From the NCBI GenBank assembly GCA_000467715.1, contig AJFK01000191.1:1-59738 (forward strand): DNA of 59,738 nucleotides. Reading direction: 5' to 3'. Below, one piece after another: positions 11,173 to 22,506 of the stretch. A model generated the notes under the pieces. That model had not been told where the DNA came from, did not search any database, and was given only the letters and a program-made list of their open reading frames with translations. Positions within the stretch are counted from its first letter, which is position 1. The number at the start of each line of letters is the position of its first letter. Origin of the DNA: Hysterium pulicare CBS 123377 (lineage: Eukaryota > Ascomycota > Dothideomycetes > Hysteriales > Hysteriaceae). Both the position numbers and the translations under genes were made by a program.

Positions 11173-13164
11173 TTACGAAGAAGTAGAGATATTCCTCTTC
11201 CATATATAGACAAAAGCAGCCGTTGCGCTTGCAATCGCTCCCAGCGCGAGGTATAGGTTCGTCCGATCAACGGGCTCTTCATCTTGCTTCGGAAACGCGG
11301 TAGAAGGATATGTGGAGCACTCGGCCAGCTGGACAGTGTTAGGCTTGGAAACAAAGTGAAAAGTGTCACGGAACACATACATGAACAAACAACTCCGAGA
11401 TGCTGCCCCACGTCACACTAACATGCAGTGGCGCGGCCATATTGAGTGCACTCGTGTACTCGTCCGGCTGCTGCTCGCACCTTTGCATAGTCTTATCCTG
11501 ATCTGCCTTGGTCGCGATATAAACTGCAGGTAGCTCATCCAGATGGCGATGCTTCTTCCGCAATCCGACAATGTGAGCGAAGCTATCAGGTTCACTAGAG
11601 TCATATGTGTAGCACAGCAGATCACAAGCATCTAACTTTGTCTTGTTCTCGAGGATGGCCGGTTCCAGTTCACCAAGCTCTTCGAGTATCAAATAACACT
11701 GCTTGCCTCCTTTCAGTTCTACACTGTTGACGGCAGACCGCGGTTTAATGGTCGGATGGTACGTCTGGTCGAAGGGCCGATTGAGGAATGCAGACAGAAG
11801 AGCGCTTTTACCACTCCCACTCGCTCCTAGAACATAGCAAAGGAAAACGTTTCTTTCAACCCTGCCAGGCTTGTTCCTCCGCTTGCGAGACTTCGTGACT
11901 TTGAGAGCAGCAGTGGTTCCCCCTCTGTCGGAGCTTTCGAAGCCCAGGAATGCAAGATATTTCAAAGTAGTTTTCGGTTCTTCGAAGGTAGTCATGCTCC
12001 ATTGTGCGAGCCAACCCTGAAGAGTGATGTGACCAGCCTCATTACGGACCGTGCAAGAAGGAAATGCTGAATCTATCCATGACGAAGGGACCCCTGGTGT
12101 TGGAGCAAAAAGTGCGGCAAGATCGGAGTCATTCAACCCGCCGTCGTTATCTTTGTCAAAAAGCAAGAACAAGTCCACGAAAAACCGATATCCAGTAGGG
12201 CTTAGTTCCGCGGAGGAGTATTGCGGAACCTCAAATTTTGGATGCAAAAATGTATCTTTCAAGCTTAAGCTATCGGTGTAGTTGAATTTCCTTAGAATAA
12301 TCCATATGGTCTCATGCCGTCCTTTTTCTGCAAAGATCTTGTTGAGTAACAAGAATCCTTTCTCATCGATCCCTCGATCGCTTGTAGAACCTGGTATAAA
12401 TCGCTCTATTGATCGTTTGATATTTGATAGATCGTCCTCTCCTAGTGGTCTCTCGAAGCATTTCATTTGGAAATCGTGAATCTCTTGATCATTGAGTAGA
12501 CCATCCTTGTCCTTGTCACAAAGATGAAATACCCGTTGTAATGCAGATACTGCCGCTGGCTTAAGCGCAGCTTCCTTTGAGTCATACAGAGGGGCTATAG
12601 GATGGGTGACAGCTTTCTGACACAGAAAAAATACCTCGTTGATATTGTGGTGTTCCTTTGCGCTGGTCCGTATACAAGAATCAATCTCCTTGAACTCATT
12701 CATGACCGGAAGCATCTCGTCTGATACCACTTGCGACGTTGTCCCATTAGACACTAGATCAGACTTGTTCGCGCAGAGCACCACAGGCACATTCACCCCG
12801 AGGGAGCGGAAGTACGGCATCCAGAAAAGCGCAACCCTTTCATAGCTGTAGTGGTCCGAGTATACTAGTAGAATGACATTCGACTTCCGGAGTTCCTTCC
12901 GCAGCGTATGACGCTCATGTGGCATTGCGGAGGTGTCGACGATGATTGTGGTGACGTTCTCAGGCGTTCCGAGTGTGGGAGGAAGTGTTACCTGGGGGAG
13001 GACAGCTTGGATCTTGGTTGTGACGAAGACATCTTTGACCAACGAGGTGATGATGGAGCTTTTGCCGACTCCTTCATCACCGCAGACACAAATTCGCACT
13101 GTTTCACAGACCAGTTAGTCGTTGAGATGATATACAGTAGTACGAAGAGCTTACCTGTTGCCAT
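11173..13164 (-). CDS. GEM1: mitochondrial Rho GTPase Gem1 (Miro)
   Basis: Outer-membrane GTPase of mitochondria; in yeast it regulates the ER-mitochondria tether and mitochondrial inheritance. Exons 13164..13155 (ATG GCA ACA G), 13098..11381 and 11328..11173; 627 residues, the usual length. In order: N-terminal GTPase with P-loop GDEGVGKS (residues 10-17) and NKSD; first EF-hand ([13 protein letters not shown]); second EF-hand ([13 protein letters not shown]); second GTPase with P-loop GASGSGKS and TKAD; C-terminal membrane anchor ([20 protein letters not shown]) followed by a basic end. The last intron, 11329..11380, must be removed to reach the anchor; reading through gives a stop and an anchorless protein. 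It is divergent from creC across 611 bases. Confidence 0.96.
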
Positions 13165-13775
13165 TCTCCTGCCGCATTCTCAAAGCATGTTGCGATTGAG
13201 AGCCGGCCGTACTGGTGCAGGCGGCTCCTGTCAGATTGAGATGTTGTTGTGGTGAATGGACAAAGTGCTCATGTTATACGTAGGAGTACAACTCACGAAT
13301 TCTTCGGCCCGATGCCACGTGCGCGGTGATTCGGTGATTCGCCGCTGGAGACGTCGAAACGACTGGGGTAAAATCGGATCCGCAACCGTCCAGGGCTCAC
13401 GGCTTGGGAATATCGTGGCGGCCAAAACTCCAGAGCTGGACTCCGCAATTCAACCCCCTCGCCCGCGCCATCTTCTTCCAGCATTGAGAGATTCTTCACT
13501 TTCTTTTAGCCCGTCCCGGCGCTTCATATTAGCCGCCCTACTTGGCCCGTATTGAGGCTTGTGCGGCCTTGCTACCTACTCCCACCTACCTGCACACGTA
13601 CATAGCGCACCTAAACCCCACATTCTCCGGGAAGAATGACGGGAAGCAGTTGAACAGCAATGCTCTGAGCTTCATCTGTCGCGCCTTTGGCCTTGCTCTC
13701 TGGCTACCAACCAAGCAATCTGCAGGCTTCCTCGACTCGCATTCGAGCCATTGCCCGCCGAGCACCGCCTGCATC
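13165..13775. other. divergent promoter region GEM1/creC
   Basis: This 611-base interval lies between the start codons of two divergently transcribed genes and must hold both promoters. Pyrimidine-rich runs near 13490-13530 and 13560-13615 fit fungal leaders. No frame here has recognisable content. Confidence 0.6.
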
Positions 13776-16268
13776 ATGTTGTAAGTAGTGCCATATCAGC
13801 GTTGGTCAGCAGGTCCAATCACATGTATCAGCCCAATTGCGCGGAGACTGACATGCCCTTCTTCCCTCACAGCGTACTCCCTCCTCCGCCGAGATATCCT
13901 GCAGCTGGGTACGCAGGTGCGCCTGGTGGAGGGCCACTTATCGAAACAAACAATACCCTTACTCACCCCACCGGCCCAGACTACCAGCTTGTCGTTGGAG
14001 AAGGTATCACGCCCAACAATCGCATCAATGTTCATAGCAGACTTCTTACACTGGTACCATGATAGGGACCTACCTTCTTAGAGACGACCTTCATTTAGCA
14101 ACACCGCCTCCTCACCCTTCAGAAGCTCCTGTTCACAATCCAAATCCTCTGGCAACGACGATATCACCTCCGACTGCCGGCACTAAATTATCTCTGGTGA
14201 TTCTAGCACAGCGACAACAATTTTATCCACGGTTATATCGAGTAGATACTACAAATAGCACACGATCACAGATACCTCCGAGTATAAGGGAAAGTCCGCA
14301 TGAATCGCATAGCCAAGCTAGCGATGCTGGTTCACACATTGTTAATGGAGTAGCGCCGTCACCATTGTATGGCGTTCACGCACCAGCATTTGGAGAAGGA
14401 AATCCTTCACTATCGTTGCCAAATGGCAAAGATGCTAAAGATCCTTTGAAGAGGCGCAAGCCTAAAAGCAACATCATCAAAAGCAATTCATCCTTCGTGT
14501 CAAGGGTCATACCCCACGAGTCTTTGACTAAACGGTTACAAGAGCATAATCCTAATGGAATGTTTGCTTTCGCCAATATCAATAGGGCATTACAATGGCT
14601 AGACCTGTCGTCGCCCACCAAGGTTGTTTTTCTCTCGATTCGATCCAGACTGGACGACAGTTGTCTAACATCTGTACAGGAAGAGCACATGACCAAAATT
14701 TTATTCACCAAAGCTCACGCACTCTGCCACGATATCAATGCAGTAACCAAAGGACCCAACCACATTGATTTCATCATGGGATTTTCTACCGGAGATATAA
14801 TTTGGTATGAGCCAATATCACAGAAGTATGTCCGAATCAATAAAAATGTGAGTCGAATGCTAGTAGATGTTTTGTTCACTGGAGAAGACAATGACCAGAT
14901 CATCTTAGGGTGTGATAAACGGGTCTGCGGTATCAGACATTCGATGGCTACCCAACTCGGAGAATCTGTTTCTGGCAGCGCATATGGATGGAAGCCTTGT
15001 TGTTTACGATAAAGAAAAAGAAGATGCTTTGTTCATTCCAGAAGATCAGCCAGCAGCGACGGAGAAGCCAGCGAGTAACACGGACCAAAAGGTTTCTTTA
15101 CAAATCAAGAAATCGGTTAATTCAAAAAATCAGAAGACGAATCCTGTGGCATTCTGGAAAGTGTCCAACTCCAAGATTAACTCTTTTGCGTTTTCTCCGG
15201 ATTGCCGACATATTGCTGCTGTGTCGGAAGACGGCTCATTCAGGATAATCAACTTCCTCAAGGAACAGTAAGTAGCCGCTGAATTCAACGGTACAAAGTC
15301 CGTGCTCATTAAGTTCCAGGTTGTCAGACGTCTATACGAGCTATTACGGTGGAATGATGTGTGTGTGTTGGTCACCGGACGGAAGATATGTGGTGACTGG
15401 AGGTCAAGACGATCTTATTTCCATCTGGTCTCTCGAAGATCGTATGCTTGTTGCGCGGGGCCAAGGTCACAATTCCTGGGTGACGGCCGTTGCATTCGAT
15501 CCATGGCGGTGCGATGAGCGTAACTACAGGATAGGAAGTGTTGGGGAGGACTGCCGACTTTTATTGTGGGACTTTAGTGTCGGAATGCTCCATCGACCAA
15601 GAGCAGTACGTGAATGCACATTGCTGTCAACCTATACGATGAATATGCTAACAAAACTGTTGGGCGGTAGTCATCAGTACGACAGCGCGGAAGTGTAACC
15701 TCGGCTACCCTGAAAGTGCAACGGAGCCGCACCGATGGGTCGACCAGCCGGCTACGATCCAACTCTAACCTTACGTCCCAAACCCTGGATGAAGTAGAGG
15801 AGGTTATCCATCCGGTCGAACCTCGGGCACGAACAGCCATGTTGCCACCCGTCATGGTATGGGAATCGGCAAATGTGCCTCCAATATTTTGACTGACGTG
15901 TGTTACAGGCCAAATCAGTGGACGAGCATCCCCTTTGCTGGCTGGGGTTTGAGGAAGATTGCATAATTACGTCGTGCAACAGCGGTGAGTGAAGATTTTT
16001 TTTAAAGATGCAGATAAGCTTCTTCGGGTATACCACTAGATGCTAGGGTGATTGCGCGATCGGATTGGCGCAGGAAGCAGGAAGCAGGAAGCAGGAAGCA
16101 GGAACCCGTGTGTTGACTTGCAGAAGGTCATAACTTTTACCTGGATCTGTTGAGCTGATGAGGAGAATTATTGCAGGCCATATCCGGACATGGGCTCGAC
16201 CCGCAGCAAGTGAAGATGGAGGAGCGCCCTCGTTCAACTCGGCCAGCGCGAGCGCAGGCAATGTATGA
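13776..16268 (+). CDS. creC: catabolite repression WD40 protein CreC
   Basis: WD40 protein that in Aspergillus binds and stabilises the deubiquitinase CreB, acting in carbon catabolite repression. Nine exons: 13776..13780, 13873..14003, 14066..14622, 14680..14847, 14909..15267, 15320..15605, 15671..15856, 15909..15984, 16177..16268; 619 residues. The 5-base first exon joins to give [10 protein letters not shown], the conserved start. Family hallmarks follow: [16 protein letters not shown], a low-complexity stretch, [14 protein letters not shown], then WD repeats ([68 protein letters not shown]) and a last blade after [14 protein letters not shown]. Several introns leave the frame open if retained, so naive frames are broken into pieces. 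It is followed 991 bases later by an arrestin on the same strand. Confidence 0.94.
16070..16104 (+). repeat. perfect 5 x 7-bp tandem repeat in the last creC intron
   Basis: The unit GCAGGAA is repeated five times without error. It lies inside the 192-base intron 15985..16176, the longest of the gene. It is a minisatellite-like slippage tract and a likely length polymorphism between isolates. Confidence 0.9.
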
Positions 16269-17259
16269 TGTGTTGGTTGCTCTGCGACAAACCTGTTTTC
16301 ATATTGCCTTCCATCTCTCGATGATGGTATCAATGTAACAGGTCGGCTCGTTCCATTTGATCCCGAAATAACCCGAAGCATACCAGATTCACATGCTGCA
16401 TGTTCCCGTCTTCAGCCCTACGATGTACGGCGGTATCCTTGTACAATACTGTGTGATTTTGTTTCGTTGGAGACGTTTACCCGGGTTCGATTTGCATGCG
16501 GATCGGGGTTGTGTTATAATTATTTCTGTGTGGTAGATAGCGGGGCGAAGACCAGTCCTGGCGCGGATAGATAAAACCATCAAGGCTGTCGAGACCAGAG
16601 GGCAAATCGACATTGAAATGACGAAGAGGTCGCAGATATTCGCTGCTGTGTCACCACAAGCATGTCGGTATTGATTGTCGCTGGGCTTAACCTGAGCACC
16701 GATCGTCGGGCAACCCTGCCGGCCGGAAACAACGTTAATCTATTGCCATTCCCGAGGGCCACAAGTTGGTTGAGCATGACTCCATCCGCCGACACAAAGC
16801 GACCCCACCACATGCATGCTTTTCTGCGCCCGGCTGAGACGGCGTTATCGCAGATGCGCAAAGAAGACGCCTGTGAGAGACACTCCCCACGCTAGATGCG
16901 GCTGTCATGGTGAAATAATGCCCAGGCAAGGTGCAAGTGCTGTGTTGGACGCGAACAGCCGCTTTCAACTTTGTCATCCGGCTAGTTCCCACTCTGGCTC
17001 CGGCAGCGGACCAAGGATCAATCGATCTGTGGACCGCCCATATCAATCCCACGCATCTGTAAACCCCTAGCCATTCTATCTGCCCGCGCAGTGGATAATA
17101 TGCAACAATACGAATGATCCCTCCTCTTGCAGCTGCACTGGTCAGCCTCTCAGCCACATCACGCAACATAACTGTTCCCCTACATCTACCCTCAGCCCGC
17201 CGATATTTCCGGATACTTACTCTTCTGGCTCGACTTTTCTTTCGCAGTCGTCTGCAACC
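16269..17259. other. intergenic between creC and the arrestin gene
   Basis: About 1 kb between two plus-strand genes. A minus-strand frame of 180 codons (16735-17277) overlaps the arrestin promoter and has no recognisable domain, so it is not called. The sequence is likely promoter and leader of the arrestin gene; pyrimidine-rich sequence at about 17200-17250 just precedes the ATG. Confidence 0.55.
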
Positions 17260-19575
17260 ATGGTGCGAACTGCTCATGGCGTGTTTGGCGGGGGGAACTC
17301 CAAGCCGACCCTAGAAATAAAGTAGGCATGTTTGTACACTCTCAAGGGCCACAATGCTAACGCCGCCCCCCCAACAGACCAGACTCCCCCTTCGTTGTTT
17401 TCTACGGCCTTCCTTCCGAAGCACAGCAAACCGAGCTTTCTGGCAAACTCGTCCTGCACAACACTGAGTCTATAACCGCGAGGAGTATCAAATTGACCCT
17501 GTCTGGCATGCGGAAAGTCTCGTATGCTGCCACCTCGGGATAATTCCAGAAAGAGAAGGCGTGCTGATCCTTTCCAGATGGATGACGAACACAGTCACTC
17601 CGCAACCCATAATTTCAAAGAGGACGTTCTTGAAAGAAGACATTCATCTATTCCCTACTGACGGATCAAGAAACAAAACTCACAAATTACCAGCCGGTAC
17701 ACATGAATGGGATTTCAACTTCACCATACCGGGCAATACAGACGAGAGCGTCGAGGGACTCAATCAAAACTACATCGTCTACAATCTGAGTGCGGTAGTG
17801 GACAGGGGCTACATCACCAAGCAGCTATGCGCCACTAAGCACATCAGGATTGTAAGGACGCTGGGGCAAGATCTGATGGAGTCAGTGCCGATGGAGCAGG
17901 TACGGTGTCATAACCCTATTACCTCTAGTATGCCACTGATATCGTTATGCCGTAGATCAACGAGGATATTTGGGCGTCCAAAGTGGCATACAAAATCACA
18001 GTTCCCCAGAAAAACTACATTGTTGGCACTTCGGTGACGGCAGACTTTGTGCTGATACCCTTACGAAAGGGTGTGGAGATAACCACAATCAAAATGGAGG
18101 TTGTGGAACATATGATTCTGTACAGTGAATATGCGGGACGCTCAATTAGTCACTCCTCGGACAAAGTTGTCGCATCGATAGATGGAGACATGCCTGCCAA
18201 TTCGGCAAATTTTGTTCCCGATGGTGTCGACGAAGCAGATCAGCTATTCGATGAATCTCACCGATTTCAGATGACGCTCGATCTCCCAAAATCACTGAAA
18301 CAATGCCGTCAATCTGTAGATACAGAACATATGAAGATTGTCCACAAGTTACGGTTGTACGTAAACCTTCATAACCCCGAAGGTCACACCAGCCAGGTGT
18401 GTGTTTCACATATTTCCAGGATATATAATACGAGGCTCACTATTCCACAGCTTCTAGTCAAAAATCATTTGAATCTTTTCATTTCGCCGAATTTGCCTCC
18501 TAACGAGGATCAGAGTGTGCTCGTCGATCACAACATTCTTTCTTCAAACGCAATGCGGGATGAAGCGCACCAGACTGCCCCTCCTACATACGGTCTTCAT
18601 CAATTAGACGAGCTGTACAATGATATAGATCCGAGCGGTTTCATGACTCCTGGCGGCCGTGGTAGCGCAGGCAACAGTGGAATCAACACTCCTTTCTACA
18701 GCCGCAGCCGAAGTGGGTCAAATGAAGACATTCGTTCAACATTGGACGCTGTAGCGCATCAAGACGGTGGCGGCGCTTCCGCGAGTGCACTACATTCCCG
18801 ACTCCACAACCTCAGCATGAACGAAAACAACCAACGAACCCGATTTGCTCAAACACGGCACCATTCTTCTGGAGGTAGCACTCCACACAGTGGTGCCGAC
18901 AGCTATTTCTCTGCCGCAGACGAAGTCAGCCAGACAGAATACGATATGGAAGCATTAGCCAGAACGCCCAGTTACAATACTGCCGTCCGGACGCCAGCAA
19001 GACCGCCCAATAGTGAAGACCTACCCACATATGAGATTGCCACCAGCAGACCGGCAAGCCCCTCGCACACTCCACGAAGTGGACAGACGACACCTTCGCC
19101 GGCGAGGAGCCTGGATACATTGACTGAGGAGACACATAGAAATACACAGTGGAACTCGAGACGTGCTTCTCCCGAGCCTAGGTCATCGGACGAGCATAGG
19201 TAATTCTCCCATTTACCTCTCCACATCAGCTTTTGTTTTCACTCTTCCTTGCATCCTCATTCTGCGCAAACACATTTTATGAAGCGCGATCATTCTCATG
19301 CATTTCCCTCGTCTGCATATATTATTCGTCCACTATGGCTTAAGCAAGCGTTGTTGTTGGGGGCTTTTAGTCTTAGATCCACTTCTTCGTCCTCGATCAA
19401 CAGCCAGAATACAATTTCTGGTACATTATTTCCTCGATCTACATCTTCTCGGCGGACATCAATGAGACCACATCCTCCAATGCCTCCAAAGGCCCCATCG
19501 CCAGCTACGAAAGATACCCTCCATCATATTTCTGTTCTTAGAAGGGCGTTCGGCTCGCGCCGAAACTCGCAGTGA
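17260..19575 (+). CDS. arrestin-related PY-motif adaptor (CreD/Rod1-like)
   Basis: Alpha-arrestin that would recruit a Rsp5/HulA-type ubiquitin ligase to plasma-membrane transporters. Exons 17260..17321, 17378..17521, 17578..17899, 17956..18396, 18451..19199 and a probable last exon 19371..19575; 640 residues. The arrestin N domain starts at PDSPFVVFYGLPSEAQQTEL and includes GTHEWDFNFTIPG and NQNYIVYNLSAVV; the C domain follows WASKVAYKITVPQ. The tail has PPTY after residue 400 and a later LPTY, the PY motifs bound by WW domains, amid Ser/Pro-rich sequence. If intron 19200..19370 is retained, translation stops at 19203; removing it adds a Ser/Arg-rich end (SRRNSQ). Acceptors at 19370 and 19376 both keep the frame. 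CreD is favoured by context; a Rod1-type paralogue is possible. Confidence 0.85.
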
Positions 19576-20565
19576 TCTTTCAGTTCATGAGGTTTGTCAG
19601 GAAACTCAAGGCGTTATTAGAAACATGACATACATGCCTGGGTGGCTTCTCTTAATACTTAATCACGGCGGCCTCTATTTATTACTGTCGAGCATAACGA
19701 GCGATTCATAATGCATCACTGGCACTTCGGCACACAGCATGGTGGCTTTCTGGCTTTCGAATTGTTTTCAAACGATCTTAAGCTTGGTAGATTGGATAAC
19801 ACTACATCGTTCGAAACTTCGTTTTTGTGGAGGGCAATTTATGCGCCTCTAATTGCTCCATGTAAATATTCCGACGGTTGGTTGGATATTCATGACTTAC
19901 CTACCTACCTCAACTTTGATAACGAGAGAAAAAGTGTAATTAGACACAATCATGTTCTCTCAAACGGATTGTATGTGAGAGTCCGTGAATTGTTTCGTTC
20001 GTATTGCTCCCGGCCGGTATTAGGGTGACTAAGCACTAGGGGGGTAGAATAAGCGCCGTACGGATTCCGTCTACGAGGGGCTGTCAAGCCACGACAGCTG
20101 TCAACCACCCTGTCAGCCACCCCAACGGGCCGCTGACATCTGAATCCGTGAGACATGTCATGTCAAGACCTAGATCCAATGCCCTATGAACATCCGCCGT
20201 ACTCTTCCGAGAGCCGGTGTTGTCGATCTGCCAGTGCGGCGAAGCGAACCAGGTCAGAGCTCCTGCGTTCATTTACCTGGAGCGTACCGGCATTTCAAGT
20301 TGCTGGAATGGATGTACCGTATCTGGAATGCACTTTACATGGTAATCACATGCGTTTTATAGCCATTTCATTTCACTCTCCGACGGACCTTGTCCATCAT
20401 TGGATCGATCTCACGTTGAATAGCTCTTTGACATAGCAGCCTTCCTTATTCCTTGCCAATTCATATCCTACTGAGCTTCAAAACAGCCATAGTGTCGTTC
20501 ACACAGTGATTGACCCATAACTCCATAACTCCATAGTCCCCTAGCCACTCCTTCCATTGCCTTAC
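19576..20565. other. intergenic, convergent 3' flanks
   Basis: About 1 kb between the ends of the arrestin gene (plus) and the GH18-UBA gene (minus). A 93-codon plus-strand frame at 20155-20436 has no recognisable content. I see no repeat or RNA gene. Confidence 0.55.
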
Positions 20566-21871
20566 TCAATGTTCAAACAGCAATCCCGCAGCCAACTCAA
20601 TATTCCCATCCGTCGCATTCAACGCCGCCACAGCCTCCTGTCTTGAAAAACCAATCTCCACTAGATTCTGGATAGATTTACTCGGCCAAGGCACAGGGGG
20701 TTCCGGAAGGGACGTCAACATCTGCCTGATTTGGTCTGCGTTTATGGCGAAGCGATTGGGCGCCGTTTCGGCGGGAATAGGTTCCGCCGAACGAAGTACA
20801 CTACCCAAAGCGCCTACCCAACTTGCTTGAGGGTGGGAGATGACGATATCTAGAGTTCCGATCTCTTGGGAATCCTGCTCGCCCTGGCCAGCGTTGAAAT
20901 ATTCCCAGCCCATTAAACCGCCGAACCCACCGCGAGCCTCGTACCTCGATCTCAATGCTCTGCAAACCTCTCTGAACTTGTTTATGGAAACGTGGCCGGC
21001 ACCATTGGCTGGATTGGTGACCACTCCCAGGACCACACGATTCGGACTCCAGCCAGCTCCTATAATGGCATCGTACCACTGTGTCGACCCCGCATCGCCC
21101 CATCCACAGTAGAATTGGGTATTATACCAGCTCACTTCTTTTCCTGCTGCGTGATTCTCCAACTCTGGGTAACTGAATCCACTCAAGTGCGGTAGTGTTG
21201 GGTGTAAAGGGTTCGGCATTGGTCCTGAAGGGTTGAGAATGGGGCGCGGCAGCGGAGGGAGTCGAGGATCGGGGAGTAAGGCTGTAGCTACTGGTGCGAG
21301 GGTTATAATGAAGGATGCGCCGAAGTCTGCGCGGAGGCGGAAAATGAGCCGCGTGACTGTGGTGATGGGAATTTGTTCTTCGATGTCCAGATCCAGCCCA
21401 TCTAAGTTGTGGTCCCTCACTACCTTCTCGAGAGGTTTGTAGTATGCTTCGAACTGCCAATGATTGGGTTAGTAATTAAAGAAAAGACGTGTACAGCTAA
21501 TTCTCTGCTCTGGCTCGGAAAAGTCCAAGGGTTTAATTCACCTCCTCTTCACTCCCGCCCAACCTCTCATAGCTCCCTTTCGCCGCACCTCCAAGCATGC
21601 CCATCACCTTTACTCCGGCACCCTGTAACCATCTCGCTTCCCCCCATAATGTCTCAAACTTGTTCGCATCGGGTGGGTCATCGTTCAGCGTGATATTGCC
21701 AGGGCCTTGATTCAGATGTATGGCGGCTAGGATGACATGTGTGATGCCACTTTGACTCGTTATCAGAGGAAGCAGGGAGGTATAATTGCCCTGGGGATCG
21801 TGGTATGTTTGAGCATAGATTATGAGGCGAGGGCCTTGGGTGGTAGGAAGGAGTTGGGAAGTTGGTGGCAT
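20566..21871 (-). CDS. GH18 glycosidase fused to a UBA domain
   Basis: A family 18 glycoside hydrolase (chitinase or endo-N-acetylglucosaminidase fold) with a C-terminal ubiquitin-associated domain. Exons 21871..21542 and 21453..20566, 405 residues. The barrel starts at RLIIYAQTYHD; HVILAAIHLN, VMGMLGGAA and the catalytic DGLDLDIE (residues 128-135, acid E135) are intact; YNTQFYCGWG and GGLMGWEYFNAG are later barrel strands. The UBA domain is the last 44 residues (IQNLVEIGFSRQEAVAALNA, then GNIELAAGLLFEH). The N-terminus (MPPTSQLLPTTQGP) has no signal peptide, so the enzyme is probably cytosolic, fitting ubiquitin binding. Likely substrates would be free or misfolded-protein N-glycans or chito-oligosaccharides; this is inference. 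It lies upstream of a 180-bp inverted-repeat element. Confidence 0.9.
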
Positions 21872-22506
21872 CGTTGCGGAGAGAAAGAGACTGCTTGGGA
21901 GCTGTCGCTGCGGATGCTCGTAGGGCTGATGTGGGGTTATCGATAAGTAGATCTGGGCTATACGTACCAGTAAAATCTCGCTATAAGAATACCCCTAAAT
22001 TCCTACCTACTTTTTGATTCTTATCCCGTAAAATATTCTTATGACAAGAGCGCTTTAGGAGAGAAAGACCCCTGTCAGTTCTCCAATGGCATTCTTGTAC
22101 CGTATCAAATTATTGTATCAAAGTATTCTTATAGCGAGGTTTTACTGAATCAGTACAACGCTACGTGCGCCACCTACCTACACCAGCCACATATCAAAGC
22201 TTTGGAGAATAACACAGTATCAACATGCCATGAGGGTGCTTATCTACCAAGAAACGCTAGCCCAAATCCATTATGTATGCACCAAAACAAAAGGAAGGGT
22301 GTCAAAGTCAGATCAACTGAGGCATAAGCCATACAACGCCTGTCCCAATCCAGCTCCATCCATTGTTGATGCCACCGGCTCTCTCCTTCGCGGAAAGCAG
22401 CAGCCAAACACACAAATGCACCCATCCAGCTGGCCCTGCATGCATCCCTATCTCCCTCTATGCCGAAGAATGCCGGACCCCAAACTCCCATACCCACAAC
22501 GAGGGT
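21872..22506. other. intergenic GH18-UBA / CDC2, holding a small element
   Basis: The promoter of the GH18-UBA gene and the 3' flank of the CDK gene. The notable content is the inverted-repeat element at 21968-22147, listed separately. Plus-strand frames at 22230-22526 and 22363-22827 are shadows of the CDK gene and its trailer. Confidence 0.6.
21968..22147. mobile_element. MITE-like element with 25-bp terminal inverted repeats
   Basis: The left end 21968-21992 begins CAGTAAAATCTCGCTATAAG; the right end 22123-22147 is its reverse complement with one mismatch (a transition, A to G as written on the plus strand). The element is 180 bp with no coding capacity. A degenerate internal copy of part of the end lies near 22028-22042. 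No clear target-site duplication is visible at the borders, so the exact edges may be a few bases off or the site has decayed. Short non-autonomous DNA transposons with such ends are common in fungi. It sits in the 5' flank of the GH18-UBA gene, about 100 bases from its start codon. Confidence 0.7.

Noticed and set aside
11366-11380. Gem1 ending without a membrane anchor
   Set aside because: The stop lies in an intron (GTATGT donor); splicing to 11328 gives the expected C-terminal anchor.
16735-17277. 180-codon minus-strand frame before the arrestin gene
   Set aside because: Arg/Ser/Ala-rich, no domain, and overlaps the start of the well-supported arrestin gene on the other strand.
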